The notes under the pieces: generated by a model
What the model was told of the DNA's origin: nothing
Database searches by the model: none
Seen by the model: only the letters and a program-made list of their open reading frames with translations
Origin: G965227875 sp965227875
Lineage (GTDB): Bacteria; Pseudomonadota; Alphaproteobacteria; Rhizobiales; JAJFHC01
Length of the DNA stretch: 64,000 nucleotides
Assembly: GCA_965227875.1 (NCBI GenBank)
Contig: OZ245783.1
Location: 3,906,001-3,970,000, forward strand
Direction of reading: 5' to 3'
Shown here: positions 34,706 through 41,955 of the stretch, one piece after another
How the letters are laid out: the number at the start of each line of letters is the position of its first letter
Numbering within the stretch: position 1 is the first letter of the stretch
Translations under genes and position numbers: made by a program

Positions 34706-34746
34706 CGGGAAATCGTCATAGCAATCAATGCTGTGACGGTTTCCCG
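34706..34746 (+). other. 18-bp stem-loop directly after dctP
   Basis: CGGGAAATCGTCATAGCA (34706-34723) pairs with TGCTGTGACGGTTTCCCG (34729-34746) over 18 bp with two G-U pairs and the loop ATCAA. It starts 11 bp after the dctP stop. No T run follows, so it is probably an mRNA 3'-end stabiliser that lets dctP be made in excess of the permease. Confidence 0.6.
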
Positions 34747-34765
34747 TCCATCACGTGTTCGCTCG

Positions 34766-34803
34766 CCGGGTGCATTTCCGGTGTACGCCTGACGTGCACC
34801 CGG
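34766..34803 (+). other. Second stem-loop between dctP and dctQ
   Basis: CCGGGTGCA (34766-34774) and TGCACCCGG (34795-34803) form a perfect 9-bp stem with a 20-nt loop, 48 bp before the dctQ start. It may hinder read-through into the permease genes or stabilise the upstream mRNA. Confidence 0.5.
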
Positions 34804-34850
34804 TGACCGGACGATCCTGATGCGGCGGATTTCCGGAAAGCGAGATTCTT

Positions 34851-35510
34851 ATGGACGGCGTACTGAAACTGGCCGACCTGTTCGACCGGCCCGCACGCGC
34901 CCTCGGCAAGTTGGCCGGGTGGGTGCTGCTCCCCCTGATCGCGATCATCATGTTCGACGTGATCACGCGAAAGATCGACTTCATCCGCGTGGGGATGGCC
35001 GAACTGAACTGGTACTGGTTCAATCCCATCATATTCCAGGACGCCGAGTGGCATCTCCACGGCATTATCCTGTTCCTGTCATTCGGCTTCGGCTACCTCA
35101 TGAATTCCCATGTCCGGGTCGACATTTTCCGGGAGATGCTTCCGCGACGGAAACAGGCCTGGGTGGAGTTCTGGGGCCTCGCCATCATGGGGATCCCGTT
35201 TCTCATCCTCATCACCTATTTCGCCTACACGTTCGTGGCGCTGTCCTTCCACCAGGGTGAGGGCTCGGAATCGCTCACGGGAATTCCCGCGCGTTACATC
35301 ATCAAGTCATTCATGGTTCTTGGCTTCCTTCTCCTCCTGAGTTCCTTCCTCGCCACCATCCTGCGCATCATCGTGGTCTTGTTCGGTACGGAAGAGGAAA
35401 AGACGAGAGCTGAGAAGCTGCTCCACATCTTTCCCCATGAGGATGTCGAAGCCGCGAAAGCAGGGTCGACCTCCGATCCGGAAGACGCCGAGAAGGAAGG
35501 TAAATCCTGA
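34851..35510 (+). CDS. dctQ: TRAP transporter small permease (DctQ family)
   Basis: A 219-residue four-helix membrane protein, the TRAP small subunit. Segments: about 20-40 (LAGWVLLPLIAIIMFDVITR, with the family Arg after helix 1), 65-85, 110-130 and 155-175. NWYWFNPIIFQDAEWHLHG before helix 2 and SHVRVDIFREMLP are typical of DctQ. It partners DctM in the inner membrane. The C-terminal tail (from about 185) is highly charged. Its stop TGA at 35510 overlaps the dctM ATG (TGATG). Confidence 0.9.
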   Translation: MDGVLKLADLFDRPARALGKLAGWVLLPLIAIIMFDVITRKIDFIRVGMAELNWYWFNPIIFQDAEWHLHGIILFLSFGFGYLMNSHVRVDIFREMLPRRKQAWVEFWGLAIMGIPFLILITYFAYTFVALSFHQGEGSESLTGIPARYIIKSFMVLGFLLLLSSFLATILRIIVVLFGTEEEKTRAEKLLHIFPHEDVEAAKAGSTSDPEDAEKEGKS

Positions 35511-37105
35511 TGCCCGAATGGCTTTACGATCATTTCTACGAGTATCTCGGCGGCTACATGTTCCTCGCCCTGGCGATGGTGCTGTTCACGGGGCTTCCCG
35601 TCGCCATCGCCATTGGCGGCGTGGCCATGCTCTTCGGGTTCCTCGGGATCTATTTCGACATCGTCACGATCAACGAGTTCTTCAACGTGCCGAACCGCAT
35701 CTGGGGCGGTGATGGCGCAAGTGGGGCGGTCCAGAACCCGATCCTCGTCGCGATCCCCTGTTTCATCTTCATGGGAACGATGCTCGAGCGGTCCCGCGTG
35801 GCGGCCGACCTGCTGCATATCCTGCAGGTTATGCTCAAGCGCGTACCCGGCGGGCTGGCGTTGTCCGTCACGGTGATGGGCACGATCATGGCCGCGACCA
35901 CCGGCATCATCGGTGCGTCCGTGGTGATGATGACCCTACTGGCCCTGCCGACCATGATCAAGCAGCGCTACAACTCGCCCCTGGCCACGGGCACGCTTGC
36001 CGCATCGGCCACCCTGGGCATCCTGATTCCGCCGTCCATCATGCTCGTTCTGATGGCCAGCCTGATGGCGATCTCGGTCGGCAACCTGTTCCTTGGCGCC
36101 GTCGTTCCGGGGCTGATCCTGTCGGGCCTCTACTTCATCTACATTCTCATCGTGAGCTCCGCCCGTCCGGAATGGGCGCCGCCGATCGACGAGGCGGACA
36201 TCGACGTCAAGGACAGCAACAAGAAGAACATCTACAGCTTTTTCGCCATCCTGGCGGCCTTGGTCGTCGGGTCGCAACTGCTCAACTACACCCCCTCGGA
36301 GGAGTACATAAACTGGGGCCTGGTCGCATTCTTTGCGATTTTCGCGCTATGCATGTTCTACGGCAAGAAAGAGGGCGACAGTATCTTCGGCATGATCCTG
36401 AAGGGGTTCGTCCCGCCGGTCTTCCTGATCGTCCTCGTTCTGGGGTCGATCTTCGGCGGCTGGGCAACCCCGACCGAGGCCGCCGGCGTCGGCGCCTTCG
36501 GCTCGATCATTCTTGCCATGTTCAACAACACCCTGACCAAGGATGTGCTGAGAGACGTCTGTCACCGCACCGCGCTGACGACGGCGATGATCTTCTTCAT
36601 CTTCCTCGCCGCAACGACGTTCTCCTACTTCTTCCGCGCGCTGTACGGTGAAGACCTGATCATCGAGTTCATCGAATGGCTGCACCTGGGGCCGTGGGGG
36701 CTTTTGATCCTGCTGATGGCCGTGGTGTTCCTGCTCGGCTTCTTCTTCGACTGGCTGGAAATCACGCTGATCATCCTGCCGGTCTTTACCCCCGTGGTGA
36801 AGGAACTCGCGCCGATGTTCGCGGAGCATCTGGGCTACGATGCGGCCACACCGATCAAGGTCGTGCAACTGCAGGTGCTCTACTGGTTCGCCATTCTCGT
36901 GGCGATCAATCTGCAGACCTCGTTCCTGACGCCGCCATTCGGCTTCGCGCTGTTCTACATGAAGGGCGTGGCGCCGCCCGAGGTGAAGATGCAGGACATC
37001 TACAAGGGGATCATTCCGTTCGTGATCCTGCAGATGATCGGGCTGAGCTTCATTCTGGCGTTTCCAGAGCTGTCGCTCTGGTTACCGAACAAACTGCTGG
37101 ATTGA
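35510..37105 (+). CDS. dctM: TRAP transporter large permease (DctM family)
   Basis: A 531-residue membrane protein with about 12-13 helices, the Na+-driven transport subunit. Seen: FTGLPVAIAIGGVAMLFGFLG at the start, VTVMGTIMAATTGIIGASVVMM, ASATLGILIPPSIMLVLMA and NLQTSFLTPPFGFALFYMKG at the end, all DctM signatures. A hydrophilic loop near 218-240 (EWAPPIDEADIDVKDSNKKN) is longer than average. The ATG overlaps the dctQ stop. Ends 153 bp before the aldolase. Confidence 0.93.
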   Translation: MPEWLYDHFYEYLGGYMFLALAMVLFTGLPVAIAIGGVAMLFGFLGIYFDIVTINEFFNVPNRIWGGDGASGAVQNPILVAIPCFIFMGTMLERSRVAADLLHILQVMLKRVPGGLALSVTVMGTIMAATTGIIGASVVMMTLLALPTMIKQRYNSPLATGTLAASATLGILIPPSIMLVLMASLMAISVGNLFLGAVVPGLILSGLYFIYILIVSSARPEWAPPIDEADIDVKDSNKKNIYSFFAILAALVVGSQLLNYTPSEEYINWGLVAFFAIFALCMFYGKKEGDSIFGMILKGFVPPVFLIVLVLGSIFGGWATPTEAAGVGAFGSIILAMFNNTLTKDVLRDVCHRTALTTAMIFFIFLAATTFSYFFRALYGEDLIIEFIEWLHLGPWGLLILLMAVVFLLGFFFDWLEITLIILPVFTPVVKELAPMFAEHLGYDAATPIKVVQLQVLYWFAILVAINLQTSFLTPPFGFALFYMKGVAPPEVKMQDIYKGIIPFVILQMIGLSFILAFPELSLWLPNKLLD

Positions 37106-37117
37106 ACCAGATTGAAC

Positions 37118-37174
37118 CTGGCGCCCCCGCACGTCATCGGGGCCGGATGTGCGGTGGGTGACCGGGGGCGCCAG
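37118..37174 (+). terminator. Long hairpin after dctM
   Basis: CTGGCGCCCCCG (37118-37129) and CGGGGGCGCCAG (37163-37174) form a perfect 12-bp stem, 12 bp after the dctM stop. An alternative inner stem CCGCAC (37127-37132)/GTGCGG (37149-37154) overlaps it. No T run follows, so it may act with Rho or as an mRNA end structure. Confidence 0.45.
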
Positions 37175-37258
37175 AAATTCATTGCCAGCGCGTGTGCACT
37201 GCTTGCAAAGTGCAGTTCCGACGATGCCTGATCCATATCGATTGTGGAGGAGAGATTC

Positions 37259-38026
37259 ATGACGGTGACGCACCTGGCCGGACAACACGGCGCCAACCTG
37301 GACTACCACGACGAACGGGTGGATCTGGCGGCTGCCTTTCGCGGAGCCGTGCGCCACAACTGGCATGAAGCCGTTTCTAATCACTTCAGTCTCGCGGTCG
37401 ACGGGGGCGGGACCAAGTTCCTCATGAATCCCAACCAGGTTCACTTCTCGCTCGTCCGTGCCAGCAACCTCCTCCTGCTGGACGTCAACGACGAAGACGC
37501 ACTCGAGCGTCCCGACGCACCGGACATCACGGCCTGGTATCTGCACGGGGCGATCCATCGCAATTGCCCGCATGCGGTCTGCGCCCTCCACGTGCATTCG
37601 AAATACGCCACCGTGCTCGCATCGCTGCAGGACAGTTCATTGCCGCCAATCGACCAGAACACGGCCATGTTCTTCAACCGTACGGCCGTCGACAATGAAT
37701 TCGGCGGTCTCGCCTTCGAGGAGGAGGCCGAGCGTTGCTGCGGTCTGCTCGCCGACCCGTCCAAGAAGGTGCTCATCATGGGCAACCACGGGGTCATGAT
37801 CATCGGCAGCTCGGTGGCCGACGCCTTCAACCGGCTCTATTTCTTCGAGCGGGCAGCCGAAACCTACATTACCGCGCTGTCGACCGGCCGGGAACTGCGC
37901 TACCTCTCCGACGACATCGCGGAGAAGACGGCGACGGAAGTCGAGAACTATCCCGGACAGGCCGAACGCCACTTCACGGATCTCAAGCTGCTGCTCGATC
38001 GCGACGAGCCGGATTACCGTCACTGA
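37259..38026 (+). CDS. Class II aldolase/adducin family protein
   Basis: A 255-residue cytoplasmic protein of the class II aldolase/adducin fold. The zinc-binding His pair is in CALHVHSKYATVLASL and the third His near NHGVMIIGSS; SNHFSLAVDGGGTKFLMNPN near residue 45 is the phosphate or substrate loop. The family includes fuculose-1-phosphate aldolase, ribulose-5-phosphate epimerase and decarboxylases. SD GGAGGAGA precedes the ATG at 37259; the GTG at 37244 lies inside the SD and is rejected. The gene follows the TRAP operon and may process its substrate. It ends 4 bp before the convergent zinc-ribbon gene. Confidence 0.87.
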   Translation: MTVTHLAGQHGANLDYHDERVDLAAAFRGAVRHNWHEAVSNHFSLAVDGGGTKFLMNPNQVHFSLVRASNLLLLDVNDEDALERPDAPDITAWYLHGAIHRNCPHAVCALHVHSKYATVLASLQDSSLPPIDQNTAMFFNRTAVDNEFGGLAFEEEAERCCGLLADPSKKVLIMGNHGVMIIGSSVADAFNRLYFFERAAETYITALSTGRELRYLSDDIAEKTATEVENYPGQAERHFTDLKLLLDRDEPDYRH

Positions 38027-38030
38027 GCGG

Positions 38031-38276
38031 TCACCAGATCGGCCTCGAACTCCTGGAGAAATGGGCGACACATCCCTTGCGTCCGCAATTCGTGCAGGTC
38101 AGGACGGACTTGAGGCGCATGAACGGGAAATCCGCACCGTGCGAACGCACGAGAGCATGTGGGTCGAGCGTACGTCCCCGCATGCAGTTGGGGCACCACG
38201 CCCAGATCTCGTAATGGGTGCCGGCAAGGTCTCCGAGGGTTTCCATCAGATAGGGCGAGCGGCCGTTGCCTACCAT
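38031..38276 (-). CDS. Small zinc-ribbon protein
   Basis: An 81-residue protein starting MVGNGRSPYLMETLGDLAGT. Two Cys pairs, WCPNC (about 32-35) and CTNCGRKGC (about 62-70), with ~27 residues between, make a likely zinc ribbon for nucleic-acid or protein contact. The start at 38276, behind GGAGG, overlaps the upstream gene stop (38270) by 7 bases, so the two are coupled and under the operator-controlled promoter at 38851-38879. Confidence 0.65.
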   Translation of the reverse strand: MVGNGRSPYLMETLGDLAGTHYEIWAWCPNCMRGRTLDPHALVRSHGADFPFMRLKSVLTCTNCGRKGCVAHFSRSSRPIW

Positions 38277-38695
38277 TGCCGGTCCTCCAGTTCCCTGCGG
38301 GCGCCTGCGATCGCTCGGGGCAGGCAACCGAAACTGTCCGCCATGAGATCGTCGAGCGCATCGCGGATCGTCTGCGCCCAGTCCTCCTGATCGCAGGAGA
38401 CGTGACCGGCATGTTGCCGGGACGCCGCCGCGAGTTCGAGAAGCCGGTCCCGGCACTCGTCGATGACGGCACACGCAGCCGCGTGGATGGCGTCCTGGTG
38501 CGCGATTTCCGCATAGGGGCAGAGAACCTCCACGCGTCCCGGCGGCTTGAGGGCCTGTCGCATCAGGGTCCGGCGCGACCTCGTGCGCCTGCCGGAACGG
38601 CCGGGGCGATCGTGCCGGGCGCCTTGGCGGTCCGGCACTGCGCGGTGCGACGGCGCACCCGGCGCGGGGCGGTGGGTCGGCAGCCGTTTACGCAT
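38270..38695 (-). CDS. Hypothetical protein of the S24-repressor island
   Basis: A 141-residue protein. The first ~45 residues are basic and Pro/Arg-rich (MRKRLPTHRPAPGAPSHRAV); the rest is helical with RVEVLCPYAEIAHQDAIHAA and WAQTIRDALDDLMADSF. No domain recognised. ATG at 38695 has GGAGG about 9 nt upstream; an in-frame start at 38564 (MRQALKPPG) is possible and would remove the basic part. It is first of a two-gene leftward transcript from the repressed promoter at 38851-38879, with a 5' leader of about 150 nt. Confidence 0.55.
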   Translation of the reverse strand: MRKRLPTHRPAPGAPSHRAVPDRQGARHDRPGRSGRRTRSRRTLMRQALKPPGRVEVLCPYAEIAHQDAIHAAACAVIDECRDRLLELAAASRQHAGHVSCDQEDWAQTIRDALDDLMADSFGCLPRAIAGARRELEDRQW

Positions 38696-38850
38696 GGTCC
38701 CATGCCTCCGGAAACAGGACGGGAAGAGGGGCGCTCCCGATGCCGAAGAGCACAGGCTCGGGATGGCGGCGTCGGGAGCGCGGTCTTCCGGACCCCTGCG
38801 GCAGGGGGAGGGGCGACGGGATCCGGAAAGGGATCGAAAGCCCTGCACGA

Positions 38851-38879
38851 TAAATACATAAAATGTATAAAATGGGCAA
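38851..38879 (-). promoter_or_regulatory. Promoter with ATACA-N5-TGTAT operator in its spacer
   Basis: On the minus strand TTGCCC (38874-38879), a 17-bp spacer and TATTTA (38851-38856). The palindrome ATACATAAAATGTAT (38854-38868) overlaps the -10 box and most of the spacer. The same operator type occurs twice at 39583-39630, so the S24 repressor probably controls this promoter. Confidence 0.6.
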
Positions 38880-38936
38880 GGAAAAGATGCGAAAATTGTA
38901 TAAACGAGTCGTCATGCGCTGACCTCTGCTCCCGGC

Positions 38937-39548
38937 CTAAAGGCCGCGTCTCACCCACATGACGGGCGCCGCCCACTCAAGCGTCTCGTTTTCCATATCG
39001 GGAAAAGACACGTTGTAGGACCTGAGCCGGAATCGGCCTGGATCATCTCCGCGCAACAGAAACTTGATATAGCAGCGGCCGTCATCCGTCTTCACGACGC
39101 AGTCCCTGTTGAGAGCGTGGGTGAGGTCTTCGCCCCGCCGGCGCGAGCAGATCAGGACGTCGCCGTTCCGGTAGACCGGCGCCATCGATTCGCCGCGCAC
39201 CATGATCGCGATCGAATCCGCATCGCCCAGAGACAATTCAACAGGTTCCATGCCGTCGCCCTTGGCATAGTCGTCAACGGGGATCCACTCGTCACCGCCT
39301 GCCGCATAGCCGACGACGGGGACGATGTTGGCTGCCGTATCGTCATAGACGAACGAGGACTCGTCGACGCCTGCGAGCAGGGCCATGCCCGACAGGTACT
39401 TGCGTTCCGGCGGGCTGAGGCCGCGTTCCCAGCGGCTGACCGTGGGCTGTTCCACGCCGAACCGGGACGCGAACTCGCCCTGGGTCTCCCCGAGGCTCTC
39501 GCGCAGACGGCGGATGTTGCCTGAAAGCGTTCTCTTGGTCGCGGACAT
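38937..39548 (-). CDS. CI/LexA-like repressor (XRE HTH plus S24 peptidase)
   Basis: A 203-residue phage-type repressor. Residues about 10-63 form an XRE helix-turn-helix (RRLRESLGETQGEFASRFGV, then EQPTVSRWERG). Residues 75-200 are an S24 autoprotease: possible Ala83-Gly84 cleavage site in VGYAAGG, Ser121 in RGESMAPVYRNGDVLI and Lys162 in CYIKFL. RecA* activation would trigger self-cleavage. Start ATG at 39548 is preferred; the in-frame 39638 start would run through both operators. Divergent from the GcrA-like gene, with two ATACA-N5-TGTAT palindromes between, so it probably represses itself, that gene and the promoter at 38851. No integrase or structural phage gene is near. Confidence 0.9.
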   Translation of the reverse strand: MSATKRTLSGNIRRLRESLGETQGEFASRFGVEQPTVSRWERGLSPPERKYLSGMALLAGVDESSFVYDDTAANIVPVVGYAAGGDEWIPVDDYAKGDGMEPVELSLGDADSIAIMVRGESMAPVYRNGDVLICSRRRGEDLTHALNRDCVVKTDDGRCYIKFLLRGDDPGRFRLRSYNVSFPDMENETLEWAAPVMWVRRGL

Positions 39549-39582
39549 GGTGACCTTATGCCATCGGGGTGCGCTCAAGTCC

Positions 39583-39630
39583 ATACAAAAAATGTATTGA
39601 CGAGTCTTGCGTATAATACAGTAAATGTAT
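39583..39630. promoter_or_regulatory. Paired ATACA-N5-TGTAT operators in the divergent region
   Basis: ATACAAAAAATGTAT (39583-39597) and ATACAGTAAATGTAT (39616-39630) are the same 15-bp palindrome with AT-only or nearly AT-only centres, 33 bp apart centre to centre (three helical turns). They lie between the S24 repressor and the GcrA-like gene. A rightward TTGACG at 39597-39602 and TATAAT-like tracts overlap them. Confidence 0.7.
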
Positions 39631-39668
39631 ATTGCCATATCTCATCGAGTGAAGCCTGGAGAACCGAA

Positions 39669-40172
39669 GTGAGCGCAAGAGCGAGTTGGACACAGGAAGA
39701 TGTTGAGCGGGCGACGACGATGTGGTCGGGGGGCGCCTCTGCGACGTCGATCGCCAGCCGGCTCGGAAAGACGCGTAACGCGGTGCTCGGAAAGATCGGT
39801 CGACTCGGATTGTCGCGCAAGCATCAGCCGGCCGTGGTCCGGGAGAGGCCCTCGGGAAGTTTGCCGGGACAGCGCCAGCAGACGGGTGTTCCCCGTGACG
39901 GAACCCTTGCCTGGAACCCGGAAATGGATCGCCTCCTGCGGAGGCTTTGGGATGACGGCTACACGACCGATGAAATCGCCACGCGGATGACGAGGACGGA
40001 AGCAGACATCGTCGGGCGCGCCGGTCGGTTGGGGCTTCTCGAGCCGGAACCGTCGGAACGGTTCGCCGACGCAGGATGGTTCGTCAGGCACAATGCGCGT
40101 TTCTGCCGCGCGATGAAACGCGCGCTCGACAGCGGACTGGAAAGAATTCCGGAGGATGTCGATGAACGGTGA
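39669..40172 (+). CDS. GcrA-like regulator with duplicated GcrA-type HTH
   Basis: A 167-residue protein. The start SWTQEDVERATTMWSGGASA, then TSIASRLGKTRNAVLGKIGR and LGL, is the GcrA signature: W-T-x-E-x-V, the GASA turn and T-R-N-A-V-x-G-K. A second, weaker copy (about residues 83-124) reads WNPEMDRLLRRLWDDGYTTD and EIATRMTRTEADIVGRAGRL. GcrA binds sigma-70 RNA polymerase at methylated GANTC sites in alphaproteobacteria; phage versions are known. The start is a GTG at 39669 after GGAG. It is divergent from the S24 repressor and overlaps the DUF6456 gene. The duplication of the domain is unusual. It lacks the long acidic linker and sigma-contact tail of cellular GcrA, so it may be a phage-type version. 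Confidence 0.8.
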   Translation: MSARASWTQEDVERATTMWSGGASATSIASRLGKTRNAVLGKIGRLGLSRKHQPAVVRERPSGSLPGQRQQTGVPRDGTLAWNPEMDRLLRRLWDDGYTTDEIATRMTRTEADIVGRAGRLGLLEPEPSERFADAGWFVRHNARFCRAMKRALDSGLERIPEDVDER

Positions 40173-40752
40173 CAGGCGCAAGCGAAGGGCGCGCCGGGAA
40201 CAGGGACGCGCACGTGCCGGCAAGGCCCACGTCTCTTTGCCCCACATTCGTTTCGCGCAGGCGTCTGCACCCACGACCGAGCGTCTCGCGCATGCGGCCG
40301 GAGACGTGGACCTGTATCAGCCGGTCGAGGCAAACGGGCAGGCGGTCATACGGACGAGCGATCAGTGCGTGTTCACCAGGATGTCCCGGCGCGGCATCCT
40401 GGACGGCCGCCAGGTCGATGCCGGTGAGCGTTTCCGACAGGACTGGTGGCATTCGGGCCAGGTCCAGCGCACCACCATGGTCTATTCCGACGCCCCGCGG
40501 TCGTCCCGGCCCGACGTGCCGATGGCGGTCAGTGAACGCCAGGCGCACATCCGCCAGAGACTGCGCAAGGCACGGGCGGCTCTCGGGCCGCGTCTCGAAC
40601 CTTTGACACTTGCCATACTGGTCGACGAACTGGATCCGGCTGATGCGGGCCGCAAGCAGTTCGGCCGCAAGGACCCGTCCCAGGCGCGGGCGTCGGCGAT
40701 AGAAGTCCTGCGCATCGCACTCGACACGCTGGCGGACCACTACGGCCTCTAG
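40162..40752 (+). CDS. DUF6456-like protein
   Basis: A 196-residue protein. The N-terminal 25 residues are strongly basic (RRKRRARREQGRARAGKA). The middle carries VDAGERFRQDWWHSGQVQRT and the end IEVLRIALDTLADHYGL, matching the DUF6456 pattern of a folded helical domain with final R-x-A-L-D-x-L-A-x-H-Y-G. In rhizobia DUF6456 proteins are regulatory, some with an HTH. SD GGAGG at 40151-40155 favours ATG 40162 over 40156. It overlaps the GcrA-like stop by 11 bases, so both are translated from one message. Confidence 0.72.
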   Translation: MNGDRRKRRARREQGRARAGKAHVSLPHIRFAQASAPTTERLAHAAGDVDLYQPVEANGQAVIRTSDQCVFTRMSRRGILDGRQVDAGERFRQDWWHSGQVQRTTMVYSDAPRSSRPDVPMAVSERQAHIRQRLRKARAALGPRLEPLTLAILVDELDPADAGRKQFGRKDPSQARASAIEVLRIALDTLADHYGL

Positions 40753-40892
40753 GCGGTCGGGCGCCGCTTCGGTTCGCACACGTGTGATTTCCGTGACACT
40801 GTTGTGGTGAAAACAGTTATGGTACGTGTGTCTTGAGGGGACCGCCGAACGGCGGTCGGCAAATCCAAGTACCGAATTGCGTCTGAAGTCTG

Positions 40893-41747
40893 ATGGACGA
40901 CCAACAGTTTATATTGCTTCTCGTCGCCCTGGTTGCCCTGATTTTCGTCCTCTGGTCCGTCATCGGAAGCGGGCGAACCGGAGACCGTGCCCAGCGCAAG
41001 GCCGCCCGCAAGGCGTTGCGCGAGCAGAAAAAGCTGGAGAAAGCCAAAGCCAGGGCTGCCGCGATGCAGGCCCGCGCACCGGTTGCGCGCGAACCTGTCC
41101 CCGTCGATGACGACGAACGCTATACGGGTGCGGCCGCGAGGGTGCGCCGCCAGCTTCAGGAAGCCGCTCTCGAAGCCCAGGAAAACCACGAACGGCGTGC
41201 CGCCGTCGTCGACGACAAGCTGGAACGGGCCCGTCGGTTCGTCGAGGAAAGCGGAGTCGGCGAGGCGGCGCTGACGGTTCTGGAGACCATGTGGTACTGG
41301 CCGGAGTTGACGCGGAGGGGAGAATGGGTGCGGCCGGCTGGAATGCACGAGTTGCGCTACACGCCTCCCGGCGACGTCGAGTCGGAGGATGAGGATGGCA
41401 ACCGGTCGCTCTCCTGGGAATGGATGGACAGGCCCTACGTGATGCGGCACGAGCCCCAGAAACGGTCCATCGTATCGGTGGATCCCGCAGCGATCCTCTC
41501 GCTCGAAGTCGACGGTCAGACGGTGCTCGGGCTGGACACGGAGCCGTCGTCCGAGGGTGTGCCCAACGCATGGGTCCTCACCGGGGTCGACGCCCTGAAG
41601 ACCGGCGAATGGATGGCCGAATTCGTCGAGTTTGCGGGACGTCTCAAGATCGCCGATGAAGAACGCCGCCGTCAGATGGGGTTCGAGGTGCGCGCCCAGA
41701 AGGCCGAACGCATCGAGATGGAAGAGTCTGTGGCCGAACAGTCCTGA
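40893..41747 (+). CDS. Membrane-anchored hypothetical protein
   Basis: A 284-residue protein with one N-terminal membrane helix (FILLLVALVALIFVLWSVIG), a charged coiled-coil stretch (about 30-120; RKALREQKKLEKAKARAAAM) and a beta-rich C-terminal domain with TMWYWPELTRRGEWVRP. No family recognised. The N-in anchor suggests most of the protein is cytoplasmic. It starts a new region after the phage-like island, with 140 bp before it holding no clear feature except a half-palindrome near 40803-40825. Confidence 0.6.
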   Translation: MDDQQFILLLVALVALIFVLWSVIGSGRTGDRAQRKAARKALREQKKLEKAKARAAAMQARAPVAREPVPVDDDERYTGAAARVRRQLQEAALEAQENHERRAAVVDDKLERARRFVEESGVGEAALTVLETMWYWPELTRRGEWVRPAGMHELRYTPPGDVESEDEDGNRSLSWEWMDRPYVMRHEPQKRSIVSVDPAAILSLEVDGQTVLGLDTEPSSEGVPNAWVLTGVDALKTGEWMAEFVEFAGRLKIADEERRRQMGFEVRAQKAERIEMEESVAEQS

Positions 41748-41843
41748 CGCGACGCGTGCGTTCTTGCCACGTTTGATTTCGATCAATGCCGAGGCTCCGG
41801 CTTCGCAGGAAAAGACAGTGTGTCCTTTTTTGCGGAGCTTGGA

Positions 41844-41939
41844 ATGACCAGTGCAGATACCTACTACCTCTTGATCGTGTTGGCTTCGGTTGGCCTGTTC
41901 GGCCTGACGCTCGCCTATTGCGCGAACAGGGCGCCCTGA
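41844..41939 (+). CDS. 31-residue single-helix membrane peptide
   Basis: A short frame MTSADTYYLLIVLASVGLFG plus LTLAYCANRAP: polar start, a 20-residue hydrophobic helix and a polar, basic end. GGAG at about 41833 is well placed. Codon use fits. Small one-helix proteins of this look are common in Rhizobiales and often missed by gene callers. Confidence 0.6.
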   Translation: MTSADTYYLLIVLASVGLFGLTLAYCANRAP

Positions 41940-41955
41940 CGCGACGATATCGCCG

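Noticed and set aside
38031..40752. A complete prophage
   Set aside because: Only regulatory genes are present. There is no integrase, terminase, capsid, tail or lysis gene and no visible attachment repeat.
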